A DNA stretch of 64,000 nt from NCBI GenBank assembly GCA_033961575.1, contig CM066735.1, forward strand, positions 33,251,501 through 33,315,500. The letters are read 5' to 3'. This document shows positions 1-10,409 of this stretch, in pieces. The stretch comes from Aselliscus stoliczkanus (Eukaryota > Chordata > Mammalia > Chiroptera > Hipposideridae). The position numbers were made by a program, and so were the translations under genes. How positions within the stretch are numbered: position 1 is the first letter of the stretch; each line of letters starts with the position of its first letter. The notes under the pieces are model-generated. The model searched no databases. It saw only the letters and a program-made list of their open reading frames with translations, and had not been told where the DNA came from.

Positions 1-105
1 CAAAAACAGCCCCTGGTCAGAAGGGGCCTCTCTCCTGAAGAGACATGGAGAATACTGCCCTACCTCTCTTCCTTTCTCTTAGAAGACTAGAACTTGACAT
101 ACTCT

Positions 106-723
106 TAAGATGGATTTGAGGGCTGACTGAGTGGCTCATTGGTTAAGAGCTGGCTTGGGATGACAGCGGCCCCGGCTGGGATCCCACAGATGAGGACCAG
201 TGACACTGCCCTCAAAAAAATAAATGAGGGCCGGCCGAGTGGCGCATTGGTTAAGCGCTGGTTTTGGGATGCCAGCGACCCCGGTTCGGATCCCACATGA
301 GGGCCAGTGACACTGCCCTCTACAGCTAACAACAGCTCCACCTGGAGCTGGGCTGTGCGAGCCCCGGTGATGATGTGGGCTGCAGCCCCTGCTGCAGTGG
401 GCTGCCATAGGCTACAGTGAGTGGCCCGCAGCCAGCGTGAGCGGCTTGCAGCCAAGCGTGAGCTGCCAATAGCCGCGGTGAGCGACATCCAGAGGCCAGC
501 GGCCGATCTGCCTCATCCGGGAAGAGCGCAATGACGATACCAACAGTGATGCAACATCCTCCGCAACTAAACTGAAGAACAAAAAGACAGCAACTTGTCT
601 GTTCCCCTTCCCAGATTCCCCAACGCTGTTCCCCTCCGCCAATTCCCCAATAAAATCTTAAAAAAAAATAAAAAAAAAATAAAAATAAATGAAACAATTT
701 TTTAAAAAAAGATGGATTTGAGG
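106..723 (+). mobile_element. SINE pair: class B (121-227) with class A (229-708)
   Basis: A head-only SINE ends in an A-rich tail into which a full class-A SINE is inserted. The pair is bounded by 'aagatggatttgagg' copies at about 108-122 and 710-723. The class-A copy ends with AATAAAATCTT and an A-rich tail. Confidence 0.9.
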
Positions 724-748
724 AACCTTTGAGAGCTCCCATTGTCTC

Positions 749-1044
749 AGTAGAGGCATTCTCTTTTTTTTATTTTTATTTATATATACTTTTAATTAGC
801 TTCAGGTGTACAACAAAGTGCAATAGTTATACTTTTTACCCCTCAAAGTGACAACCCCCCTCCCCCAATTCTCCTCTCCCACTCCTCCTCCCCCCATATC
901 ATACTATCTATTACAATTCCTTTGACTCCCTTCCACCATATAATCCACATCCCGTGACTGTCTATAAATTCAATTACAGTTGGCATACAATTTTATACAA
1001 CATCAATTTCAGGTATACAGTGCCATGAGGTAGAGGCATTCTCG
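749..1044 (-). mobile_element. 5'-truncated L1 3' end with target-site duplication
   Basis: This is an antisense L1 3' UTR of the type seen at 53.6 kb ('gtacaacaaagtgcaatagt' on plus). It is bounded by 'gtagaggcattctc' at about 750-763 and 1,030-1,044. Confidence 0.8.
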
Positions 1045-1805
1045 ATCAACAAACCTTTCCTTACTCAAAATCTGATCTATTGATCTTTTGAAGCGGCAGG
1101 CCTGTGAACCTTGAACCAGTGATAGTACTGGTTCCTTTTCTTGCTTCATTGCTGGTTAGGAACACCAACACAATGTTGAATAAGTAACAGCAAGGATTCT
1201 TGTCTCATTTCCATTCTCAGAGAGGAAACCATATTAGAATGTTGCATTCTGTAGTTGTTTCGTAGATATCCTTCAACAGATTAAGGAAGTTCCCTTCTTT
1301 GTCTAATTTGCAGAGTTTAGGGTTTATTTGTTTTTTTCCTTATGACTCCATGTATTAATCTGGTGAACTAACAAAACACTTTGGACTGGCTGGCTTAAAG
1401 AAAATAAATGTATTTTTTCACAGTTCTGGAGATTAGAAGTCTAAGATCAAGGTGTCAGCAAGTTTGGTTTCTACTGAGGTCTCCTTGGCTTGCACATGGC
1501 CTCTCTGTGTCCTGACATGGCTTTTTCTCCATGTATGCCCATCCTCGGTGTCTCTTCTTTGGAGTACACCAGTCAGATTTGACTTACGGCTCAACACAGT
1601 GTTAAACAGGTAACAGCAAGGACACTTGTCTCATTTCCATTCTCAGAATTTTACCATTGCTGTGTCTTTCTGGTAAATACCCACTAACAGATTAAGGAAA
1701 TTACCTTTTCCTAATTTGCTAAATTTCTGTTAAAAAAAAAACAAAAAACAAAACACTGACCAAATTGGATTGGCCCTATCCTTATGACCTTATTTTATTT
1801 TATTT
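1045..1805 (-). mobile_element. Old L1 ORF2 fragments around another ancient repeat
   Basis: Two similar antisense stretches (1,160-1,300 and 1,585-1,715) share 'taacagcaagga' and 'ttgtctcatttccattctc'. They flank a 1,345-1,560 block ('ttcacagttctggagatta') typical of a widespread ancient mammalian repeat. No gene is seen. Confidence 0.5.
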
Positions 1806-2233
1806 TCTGTTAAGTTTTTATTGGGGAATTGTGGGGAGGGAACAGCGTTGGGGAATTGGTTGCTGTCCTTTTGTTCAGTCTAGTAGCGAAGGACATCACT
1901 TCACTGGCCCATGTTGGTATTATCATTGTGCTCTTTCTGGATGAGGCAGATAGGCCGCCGGCATCTGGACGGCTGCTCACTGCAGCTATTGGCAGCTGAC
2001 TCCGGCTGCTGACCAGTCACACTGGCTGCCGGCCACTCACTGTAGCCTGTGGCAGCCCACTGCAGCAGGGGCTGCAGCTATGCCATCCTGGAGACTCACA
2101 GCAGCCCAGCTCCAGATGGAGCTGTTGTTCACCATCTTAGCTGTAGGGGCAGTATCACTGGTCCTCATATGTGGGATCCAAACAGTGGCTGCTGGCGTCC
2201 CAGCTCTTAACCAAGGAGCCACTCAGCCCGCTC
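1806..2233 (-). mobile_element. Class-A SINE
   Basis: The antisense class-A tail ('ttggggaattg') is at the left and the degenerate head at the right, near 'ggagccactcagcccgc'. It is diverged from the young copies, so older. Confidence 0.85.
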
Positions 2234-2457
2234 CCTTATAATGTTATTTAACCTGAGTTACCTCCTTAAAGGCTCTACCTCTAAACCTAGTCACATTGAG
2301 TTGGAGTTTCAACATTAATATGAGGTGGAGACACATTCAATCCATATCTATGGATGACAAATGTCAAATTTTTTTGTATCGCTATAAGCATAAAACTTGT
2401 TTTCATTAGTTGGCCAAATAAATTCATTTATTCAGCTAGGCTTTGGCTGATCTAATT

Positions 2458-2641
2458 TTTTAAGAATATACACTTTAAAGGCCGGCCGAGTGGCTCAGTT
2501 GGGTAAGAGCTCGCTCAAGAGTGCGAGCTGAGCTCTGAGCAACAGCGGCTCGAGGCCAGCCTGAGCTGAGTTGCCGTTGAGCTGCCAATAGGTGGCAGGA
2601 TGGCTCAGCTAAAAAAAAAAAAAAAAAGAATATACACTTTA
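2458..2641 (+). mobile_element. Class-C SINE with target-site duplication
   Basis: The head 'ggccggccgagtggctcag' and body 'gagctgccaataggtggc' end in an A tail. 'aagaatatacacttta' flanks both sides. Confidence 0.9.
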
Positions 2642-3133
2642 GGGAAGGCCGAGTGGCTCAGTTGGTTAAGGGTTGGCTTAGAGCGCGAGCTCTGAGCAAC
2701 AGGGCCACCGGTTAAATTCCCACATGTGCCAGTGACACTGAGCCTGAGCTGAGCTGCTGCTGAGCTGCCAAAAGGTGGCAGGATGGCTCAGCTGGTGTAA
2801 CAAGAAGATTGCCTATTCGATGGTGGGCTATGCCCACCCGCAACTAAGACTGAACTTGCACCTTGAGCTGAGCTGCTGCCCGAATGGCTCAGTGGATAGG
2901 GCATGCACTCTTAACAACAAGGCTGCTGGTTCAACTCCTGCACGGGATGGTGGCTATGTCCAACTGCAACTAAGACTGAACACAGCACCTTGAGCTTAGA
3001 GGCCACAAGCTGCTGATGGGCAGTCAGATGGCAACTGACGCCCTCCATAACTTTAAAGAACAACAACTTGGCTGGTCCACCTCCCCAATTCCCCAACACT
3101 GGACCCTTCCCCCGATTTCCCAATTTTAAAAAA
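2642..3133 (+). mobile_element. Class-D SINE (three tRNA-like units)
   Basis: It carries three successive box-A-like 'tggctcag' units, near 2,652, 2,781 and 2,886. A tail shared with class A follows ('ccccaattccccaacactgg'). It abuts the class-C copy to its left. Confidence 0.85.
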
Positions 3134-3134
3134 A

Positions 3135-3199
<65 letters not shown>
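3134..3199. repeat. (GT)n(AT)n microsatellite
   Basis: A GT run followed directly by an AT run, grown from the tail of the class-D SINE. Confidence 0.95.
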
Positions 3200-3202
<3 letters not shown>

Positions 3203-4149
3203 ATGTGGCTAACCTATCAAGAAAATCAAGGGAATTATTAATAAAGATACTGGATTGCCCCGTCAAGGAGGAAAAGAGGGGTGATAGTATGGAGGTGTCC
3301 ACAGTGATCTCTGAAGTACTGTGTAATGTTTTATTTCTTAATCTAGATGTTTTATATAGAAATATCCACTGTATTATTCTCCTTTGAATTGTACCTATAT
3401 GTTTAGTCCATTGTTATATGTATGCTTCTTTTCATAATAAAACAAAAATAATATCTGTGCCACTCTCAAAATTGAAATAAGCATGTATGTAAATCAGAAT
3501 TGGAAAGAAATATGTTTAAATGTTAAAACCAGGGAGAAAAAAGTGGCAGCCACTTTAACCCAGTGAAGACATGGAGATAGAAATCTCCCCAACGGTGGGA
3601 AGGAAACGGGGATCTTCTGCTGACTGAACTGTTCCAAATCAAAACTGTAACCTTGTACAACTTTGTATCCTTAGCTGTCTCGAGTCCGGCAGCCAGCTCA
3701 GTTCGTTTGTCACTTCTTTCTGATCCTGGTTTCCCCTGACTCCATGATGGCCATCTCCACTAACACAATGTCAGAAAACCAGTAAGGACAGTATCATGAC
3801 ATTTTTTTTTTTTTACCTGTATGACTGCTGCAGACTCACACAGGTTTTGGAGATCTGCATTCCCCACAGGAAGGTAACTATGTTATCTCTGCCAAGATTC
3901 TATCTCCTTAGTCCCTGGCCTGATTACCTGTAGACTTACTAAACTCTGCCCAAGTTTCTGGACGTCCCATTGCAACTAAGTTGTGTTTTATCGACCTACT
4001 TAAACTTTTTCACAGCGTCTGTCAACAGGCAGATGGTTAGAACAACAAAGATGGAATCCACACAGGCTTTAAGTACTGGGCATATCAGGGCCCCTGGCTC
4101 TAAACTCTCCATTCCTGGACTATACTAAAACCAAACACTCCTGCCTATT
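3200..4149. other. Unassigned non-coding stretch
   Basis: A/T-rich at the left and more balanced from 3,540. The 3,540-4,080 part ('tctcgagtccggcagcc', 'gcctgattacctgtagac') may be an old LTR relic, but I cannot name it. No TRIM-like coding sequence is found on either strand. Confidence 0.4.
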
Positions 4150-4699
4150 GGCGCCTGTACACAAACCAGCCCTCACTCAAATATTCTGGAAGGGGACTCC
4201 ACAGGCTACTTCAGACCAGCACCTCTGGGTGCTTTTTCACACGCAGATATTAGTCACCTCTTAGGGCAGGTTGGGATGAGGATATATGTATTTTTAGCAA
4301 GGATTTAGGTGATTTAGGACAAAGTTCACTGAAGGACCGGAACCATAATAAAAGCATGTGTCTTAAAACAAACTGAATCCAAATTAGGATTCCCTGGTGA
4401 GGGGCGGCCGGGTCCCTGCTAAGGCAGCCACACAGGAAAGCAAGGCGCTTGCCACGCTCCCACCTGCGCCTCCCTCACCTACATCCTCCCCTCTCCAGGC
4501 TCACCTGAAACCAGCTATGGGTTAGCCTGTGAGGTGAGTCTCTGAGGACACTCGCCATCACTTTATCATACATAGATATTCCCTTTCAGGGTCATGGGTT
4601 TCTGTATTTGTAATGATCACTTAGGTAACAGGACAAGATTCTGAGAGGGACCAGAAAAAACATAATAAATCGCATATGATTTAAAATATGCCAAACCAG

Positions 4700-4838
4700 T
4701 GCTGGCCAAGTAGCTCAGTTGGTTAAGAGCTCGCTCAAGCGTGCGAGCTGAGCTCTGAGCAACAGCAATTCAATGCCCAGCCCAAGCTGAGCTGCCAACA
4801 GGTGGCAGGATGGCTCTACTAAAAAAAAATTAAAAATA
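4700..4838 (+). mobile_element. Class-C SINE in promoter copy P1
   Basis: Head 'tggccaagtagctcagttgg' and body 'gctgccaacaggtggcagg', ending in an A tail. It sits in the 'atgccaaacc' target also used by the class-A copy that follows. Confidence 0.88.
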
Positions 4839-5232
4839 GGACCAGCTGAGTGGCGCATTGGTTAAGAGCTGGTTTTGGGATGCCAGCGGCCCCGGTTCAG
4901 GTCCCACATATGAGGGCCAGTGACACTGCCCTCTACAGCTAACAACAGTTCCACATGGAGCTGGGCTGCTGCAGTGGGCTGCCATAGGCTACAGTGAGTG
5001 GCTGGCAGCCAGCGTGAGCTGCCAATAGCCACTGTGAGAGACTATCCAGAGGCCGGCAACAGATCTGCCTCACCCGGGAAGAACGCAATGATGATACCAA
5101 CATGGGCCAGTGAAGCAATGTCCTCCACAACTAGACTGAAGAACAAAAAGACAGCAACTTGTCTGTTCCCCTCTCCCAATTCCCCAATAAAAAAATCTAA
5201 AAATAAAATAAAATAAAATAAAAATAAAATAA
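4839..5232 (+). mobile_element. Class-A SINE in promoter copy P1
   Basis: A full head, body and tail ('ccaattccccaataaaa') extended by (AAAAT)n. The right flank 'aagccaaaccc' repeats the left flank 'atgccaaacc'. Confidence 0.9.
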
Positions 5233-5289
5233 GCCAAACCCGAGTTTGGATTCCCTTTCAAGATGCGATCTCTTCCCTGGGTACAGAGC

Positions 5290-5540
5290 AGGCGCCCAGG
5301 AAGCCACAGTCTTACCTCACTCCTGTCTCCCACACCCACATGGCCCCATCTCCCAGCTCATCCCGAACCGTGGCTCTGTAAATCTGGCAGCTGATTTGGG
5401 TTTCCAACTAGGAGAAAACAATCTGTAACTGGATTGGGTGGTCCACGACGTGACTCAGGCGTATATAAAACACCACTAGGAAAAGTGGAGCTGTTAAGGC
5501 CTGCCCACCAGAGACCTGTGGCTCCACCCCCGCGAAGGGA
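5290..5540 (-). promoter_or_regulatory. Inverted copy of the TRIM75 promoter (P1), pointing left
   Basis: Read on the minus strand it matches P2: 'ggtgggcag', 'agctccac', 'tggtgttttatatacgcc', 'gtcac' and 'gatgagctgggagatg'. The first-exon donor is destroyed (GGGATGAGC instead of CAGGTGAGC). The plus strand reads TATATAAAA at 5,462-5,470, so either direction is conceivable. No TRIM coding region is visible to its left inside the window. Confidence 0.5.
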
Positions 5541-6443
5541 GGACTGGGCCAGGGTGGGGGTGAGAGAGGGTGATCAGAGGTGCTGGTGGTGGGGAGGAGT
5601 ATCTCCTGTGATTCAATCAGGCCCTCAGGAGGGCCTGGTGCTGCTGCTTTAATACTGATGATCTCATTTTCACCTTTGTAATCCTGTCTTGACCCTCCCA
5701 ATGCCATTTAGTCCCATGTTTCCTGTGGAGGAAACCGAAGTCTGAAAGGCTAAGCGAAAGGCCTTTGCTTTCTCACCCAGGTAACTCTGAGCCCCCAGTT
5801 GCACCCTCTCTTTGCAATTTGCAGTCACTGCACTGTGCAGTACAAGGAATGGAAGACTTTACCCTCCATTTTCAGAGGTCTTAGGCTGAGTCCATCCTTT
5901 GCCCCCTGCCACCTCACAAGCTGTAACCTGTTCCCGGTAACTGCAGACTTCCCCCACTGCAGAGAGGATCAGGTTATAGAAACTGACTCTGGACCTGCTG
6001 GGCACACAGGAAGAGAAACTGAAAACCCCAGCCCAGGAGACAGGTGCTGATGGTTCAGGCTCCCAGAATCATTGTCTCCAAGAAATGGAGGAGCTGAGGA
6101 AAGAACCCTTGAGAAAAGAACACCCTAGGCACCCCGGGAAGCCCGGGGGCTGCAGGTAGCAGAGCCTGGAGTGGAGTAGCCTTTCAACATCTGCTGAGCC
6201 TGTTTCCTGTTTATGCCCAAGGCGTTGGTGCAGCAGCGATTAGAATGACCCCTGCTCTCTCCAGTTCTCCACCCCACCCCATTCTTAGCCTGATCTCAGC
6301 CCAGTCTGAATCCAAGTTACCAGCGTGACACCGCCACCTGACTACACTACACTGCATCGCCTTATCTTAAATAATTTACTCTCATCACCCTACCTCGCCC
6401 CTTTTTATTGCCTACATGTTATCTTTTTTTCAAATTGTAATTA
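5541..6443. other. P1 flank, MIR relic and unassigned sequence
   Basis: A MIR relic is visible at about 5,680-5,800 ('gaggaaaccgaagtctgaaagg'-type). GAAACTGAAA at 6,015-6,024 matches an interferon-response core. The rest is unassigned and I see no gene. Confidence 0.4.
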
Positions 6444-6555
6444 TGGGCTGGCCGAGTGGCGGGGTGGTTAAGCGCTGGCTTGGGAAGCCAGCCGCCCCGG
6501 TTCGGTCCCACATATTAGGGCCATTGACACTGCCCTCAAAGAAAAAGAAAAAAAT
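6444..6555 (+). mobile_element. Class-B SINE
   Basis: Head 'gggctggccgagtggcggg', anticodon-arm palindrome and 'gacactgccctcaaag' end. Confidence 0.9.
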
Positions 6556-6852
6556 TTCATCATGCTACTTAAAATAACAGAGTAGTTTTCATGGCTTATG
6601 GAAAAAGACAAGTCTTTGTTACATCCCAAAGGTGCTGCACAGTCTGGACCACACCTTCTCTCAGTGTCATGGTTCACCACCCTGCCTGCTTCCTTTACAC
6701 TCAGTACATGACATCCTCCTGCCACAGGGCCTTTGCATAAGCAGCTCCACAGCTGTTCTCATGTTCCATACACGTCATATACTCTCTGGTTTTCTTGCAT
6801 ACTTTATAAGATGATTTCCATGCATGCACTATTTATCAAATGGAAAGATTTT
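6556..6852. other. Unassigned non-coding stretch
   Basis: Includes 'cagggcctttgcataagcag' and 'tgttctcatgttccatac', features of an ancient dispersed mammalian repeat. No gene is seen. Confidence 0.3.
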
Positions 6853-7329
6853 TTTTTTTTAAAGATTTTATTGGGGAATTGGGGGAGGGGACCAGCCAAG
6901 TTGTTTTTCAATCTTCCTTGTGGAGGACGCCAGTCTCCATCTGGCTTCTCGTGGGCAGCTTGTGGCCTCTAAGCTCAAAGTGCTGTGTTCAATCTTAGTT
7001 GAGGGTGGGCATAGACACCATCCCATGCGGGAGTTAAACCAGCAGTCTTGTTGTTAAGGGCACACGCCCTATCCTATGAGCCATCCGGGTGGCAGCTCAG
7101 CTCAAGGTGCCAAGTTCAGTCTTTAGTTGGGTGTCGGAGTAGCCCACCATTGAACAGGCAATCTTGTTGTTACACGACCTGAGCCATCCTGCCACCTGTT
7201 GGCAGCTCAGTGATAGCTCAGCTAGGGCACAGTGTTCACTGGCCCATGTGGGAATCGAACCGGTGGCCCTGTTGCTCAGAGCACGCACTCTAAGCCAATT
7301 CTTAACCAACGGAGCCACTCGGCCGGTCC
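6853..7329 (-). mobile_element. Class-D SINE
   Basis: An antisense copy with the tail at the left ('ttttattggggaattgg') and three tRNA-like units. The head is 'ggagccactcggccgg' at 7,311-7,327. 'gaaagattttttt' flanks both sides. Confidence 0.88.
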
Positions 7330-7374
7330 CCAGAAAGATTTTTTTAAAAAGCCATATACAGGGGAGACACAAAG

Positions 7375-7560
7375 AGCCTGAGCTTTAGTGTGATCTGAGC
7401 TCTGTTACTTACCAGCTAGGTATCCCAGAAAAAATTACATAATTCCTCTGAATCTTAGTTTATTTTTATGCAAAATAAATGTAAGACAAAAGCCACAGTG
7501 GTGTTGTTAATAATAAAAGCGGATATGTATTATCCAAGTAACAGACACAAAATAGTTATT
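7375..7560 (+). mobile_element. MIR relic
   Basis: 'gagctctgttacttaccagc', then 'cctctgaatcttagtttatt', match the MIR core pattern. Confidence 0.55.
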
Positions 7561-7872
7561 CCATAAATGATATTAGCATTAGATCAGTGTACCTCAACAA
7601 GCAAATGGGTAAGAAATTAATAGATTATAAAAACCTCAGAATACAAACAGACTTTACTATAGGAATTATTGATCCCAAAACCTTACTGCTAGTTATTTCT
7701 TTCCTTTTCTTTTTTAAGTATGTATCCTCTATAGAGTGATGAAAGTGCCTAGAACTTATGCATATTTTTCTTGATCTGTAGACATTATATAGTGTAAAAA
7801 CGCTTCCACCATTCTAATTTTGTGGAAGAGAAGTGGTCACAAACACGGTAAGGAGGTCGTTCTGCATAATTT
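7561..7872. other. Unassigned non-coding stretch
   Basis: A/T-rich sequence between a MIR and an L1 insertion. I see no gene or recognisable element. Confidence 0.3.
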
Positions 7873-8099
7873 AAAAATATATCTTTACCGGAGGAGTAGA
7901 TGAGGGAGGGTAAAAGGGATCAAACATATGGTAGTGGAAGGAGAACTGACTCTGGATGGTGAGCACACAATGTGACATATATTGTAGATGATGTATTACA
8001 GAATTGTACACCTGAAACCTATATAACTTTACTAACCATTGTCACCCCAATAAATTTTAATTAAGAAATAAAATAAATAAATAAAAATATATCTTTACC
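7873..8099 (+). mobile_element. 5'-truncated L1 3' end with target-site duplication
   Basis: The L1 3' UTR ends '...caccccaataaattttaatt'. 'aaaaatatatctttacc' is duplicated at 7,873-7,889 and 8,083-8,099. Confidence 0.85.
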
Positions 8100-8670
8100 A
8101 GTTTGGGGTACAAGGTAATTTATACAATACAGAAAGTTATAAAAAAAGGAGGGGTGAGGAGCATGGGGGTGGGGAAAGTGCTCTGAGTCTGTTCCAACTC
8201 ACCATTTCACTTAATTCCACCAATCCATCTCTCTAGGAGCAAATATTCCTATTTTTCCACACATTATTTTCTGTAAATTTCAAATCTGCAACAACATAAA
8301 AAAGTTAAAAGAATAGTACAGTTAACACTAAATATATATATACCTATCTCTTAGGTTGCCCAAATGAACATGTTTGCCTTATTGCTTTAATTCTCTTTGT
8401 ATATTCATTTTATTTATCTATTAATGTGTTTTGCTAAAGGTAAGTTTCAGAGATCATGAGGCTTTCCCACTGAATACTTAAGCTGTGACATCCTAAAAAT
8501 GAGGATGTCTCCTATAGGATTACAATTTAATTATTATAAATTAAGAAATAAAATAATTTTAATTAATACATAATATCGATTTCTCTAATTACTCCAAAGC
8601 TATCCTGTCCTCCCCTCACCCCCCTTTTTTTGTTTGTTTTTCATCATGTTGACTTTTATGAAGACTTCAG
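8100..8670. other. Unassigned non-coding stretch
   Basis: Resembles an old L1 or LTR relic ('ttgctttaattctctttgta', 'gctatcctgtcctcccct') but cannot be named. No gene is seen. Confidence 0.3.
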
Positions 8671-9143
8671 GCCAGTTGTCTTTTTTTTTTTTTTTTTAAA
8701 GATTTTATTGGGGAATTGGCTGAGGAGAACAGCATTGGGGAATCGGGGAAGGGGAACAGACAAGTTGCTGTCTTTTTGTTCTTCAGTTTAGTTGCGGAGG
8801 ATGTTGCTTCACTGTTGGTATCGTCATTGCGCTCTTCCCGGATGAGGCAGATCGGTTGCTGGCCTCTGGATGTCGCTCACCGCGGCTATTGGCAGCTCAC
8901 GCTGGCTGCCAGCCGCTCACGCTGGCTGTGGGCCACTCACTGTAGCCTATGGCAGCCCACTGCAGCAGGGGCTGCAGCCCACACCATCACCGGGGCTCGC
9001 ACAGCCCAGCTCCAGGTGGAGCTGTTGTTAGCTGTAGAGGGCAGTGTCACTGGCCCTCATGTGGGATCCGAACCGGGGCCGCTGGCATCCCAAAACCAGC
9101 GCTTAACCAATGCGCCACTCGGCCGGCCCCCCAGTTGTCTTTT
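8671..9143 (-). mobile_element. Young class-A SINE with target-site duplication
   Basis: Antisense full-length copy. 'ccagttgtcttttt' lies on both sides (8,673 and 9,130). The long open frames across it are SINE-derived. Confidence 0.93.
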
Positions 9144-9234
9144 TATTAGTGGGTGTGTTAGGGTGGTGACAGCCTGAGAACTCAATGGTAAAGTCTTCTC
9201 TAGAGGTCCTAGGGAGCTCAGTAAGGTGATGTTA

Positions 9235-9668
9235 AAAAGAAGTCTTGGGGGGCCAGCCGAGTGGCGCATTGGTTGAGAGCTGGTTTTGGGATGCCAGCGG
9301 CCCCGGTTCGGATCCCACCTGTGAGGGTCAGTGACACTGCCCTCCACAGCTAACAACAGCTCCACCTGGAGCTGGGCTGTGTGAGCCCCGGCGACAGTGG
9401 GCTGCCATAGGCTACAGTGAGTGGCCGGCAGCCAGCGTGAGCTGCCAATAGCCATCGTGAGCAACATCCAGAGGCCAGCGACCAATCTGCCTCATCAGGG
9501 AAGAGCGCAATGACGATACCAACATGGGCCAGTGAAGCAATGTCCTCCGCAACTAGACCGAAGAACGGAAGGACAGCAACTTATCTGTTCCCCTTCCCTG
9601 ATTCCCCAATGCTGTTCCCCTCCCCCAATTCCCCAATAAAATCTTTAAAAAAAAAAAAAAAGAAGTCT
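9235..9668 (+). mobile_element. Class-A SINE (pile-up member 1)
   Basis: Full head, body and AATAAAATCTTT tail. Flanked by 'aaaagaagtcttg' at 9,237 and 9,658. Confidence 0.92.
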
Positions 9669-9792
9669 TGCGGCTGGCCGAGTGGCACGGTGGTTAAGCG
9701 CTGGCTGCCCAAGTTCGGGTCCCACATGTGAGGGCCAGTGACACTGCCATCAAAAAATAAAAATAAATAAATAAGTTTAAAAAATAAAATAA
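9669..9792 (+). mobile_element. Class-B SINE (pile-up member 2)
   Basis: Shortened head with a long A-rich tail. It is followed again by 'aaaagaagtctt' at 9,793. Confidence 0.88.
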
Positions 9793-9804
9793 AAGAAGTC
9801 TTTT

Positions 9805-9937
9805 TTTTTTTTTTAGCTGAGCCATCCTGCCACCTGTTGGCAGCTCAGCTCGGGCTGGCCTTGAACAGCTGTTGCTCAGAGCTCAGCTCGCACTCTTGAG
9901 TGAGCTCTTAACCAACTGAGCCATTCGGCCGGCCCTA
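9805..9937 (-). mobile_element. Class-C SINE (pile-up member 3)
   Basis: Antisense copy ('ttagctgagccatcctgcc' to 'gccattcggccggccc'). Flanked by 'aaaagaagtctt' on both sides. Confidence 0.9.
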
Positions 9938-9944
9938 AAAGAAG

Positions 9945-10398
9945 TCTTTTTTTTTTTTTTTTTTTTTAAAGATTTTATTGGGGAATTGGCGGAGGGGAAC
10001 AGTGTTGGGGAATCGGGGAAGGGGAACAGACAAGTTGCTGTCTTTGTTTTTCAGTTTAGTTGCGGAGGATGTTGCTTCACTGTTGGTATCGTCATTGCGC
10101 TCTTCCCGGATGAGGCAGATCGGTCGCTGGCCTCTGGATGTCGCTCACCGCGGCTATTGGCAGCTCACGCTTGGCTGCCAGCCGCTCACGCTGGCTGCAG
10201 GCCACTCACTGTAGCCTATGGCAGCCCACTGCAGCAGGGGCTGCAGCCCACACCGTCACCGGGGCTCGCACAGCCCAGCTCCAGGTGGAGCTGTTGTTAG
10301 CTGTAGAGGGCAGTGTCACTGGCCCTCATGTGGGATCCGAACCGGGGCCGCTGGCATCCCCAAACCAGCGCTTAACCAATGCGCCACTCGGCCGGCCC
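9945..10398 (-). mobile_element. Class-A SINE (pile-up member 4)
   Basis: Antisense full-length copy ending in the head at 10,381-10,397. 'aagaagtctta' follows at 10,398. Confidence 0.92.
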
Positions 10399-10409
10399 AA
10401 GAAGTCTTA

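Larger units (their letters stand above)
4150..5290 (-). repeat. Inverted copy of promoter-downstream units a and b, with two SINE insertions
   Basis: On the minus strand the order from right to left is unit a', about 5,290-5,216 and 4,699-4,545, followed by unit b' at about 4,545-4,150. It shares 'tttcaggtgagcc', 'gctgccttagcagggac', 'ttaagacacatgcttttatt', 'gcacccagaggtgctggt' and more with 25.1-25.95 kb. Unit a' is split by SINEs at 4,700-5,215. Confidence 0.75.

Noticed and set aside
2650..2720. Possible tRNA genes at each SINE head
   Set aside because: Box A/B-like motifs are those of tRNA-derived SINEs. Acceptor stems do not pair and A tails follow.
3139..3387. Frame beginning in the (GT)n(AT)n tract
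   Set aside because: Microsatellite-encoded Val/Cys and Ile/Tyr repeats followed by unsupported sequence.
8716..9177. Long open frames of about 60-160 codons with recurring text such as 'AAIGSSRLAASRSRW' and 'SCRGQCHWPSCGIRTG', also near 105, 10,138, 30,702, 41,850 and 51,114
   Set aside because: They are frames across class-A SINE copies in sense and antisense. Repetition at every SINE, not conservation, explains them.
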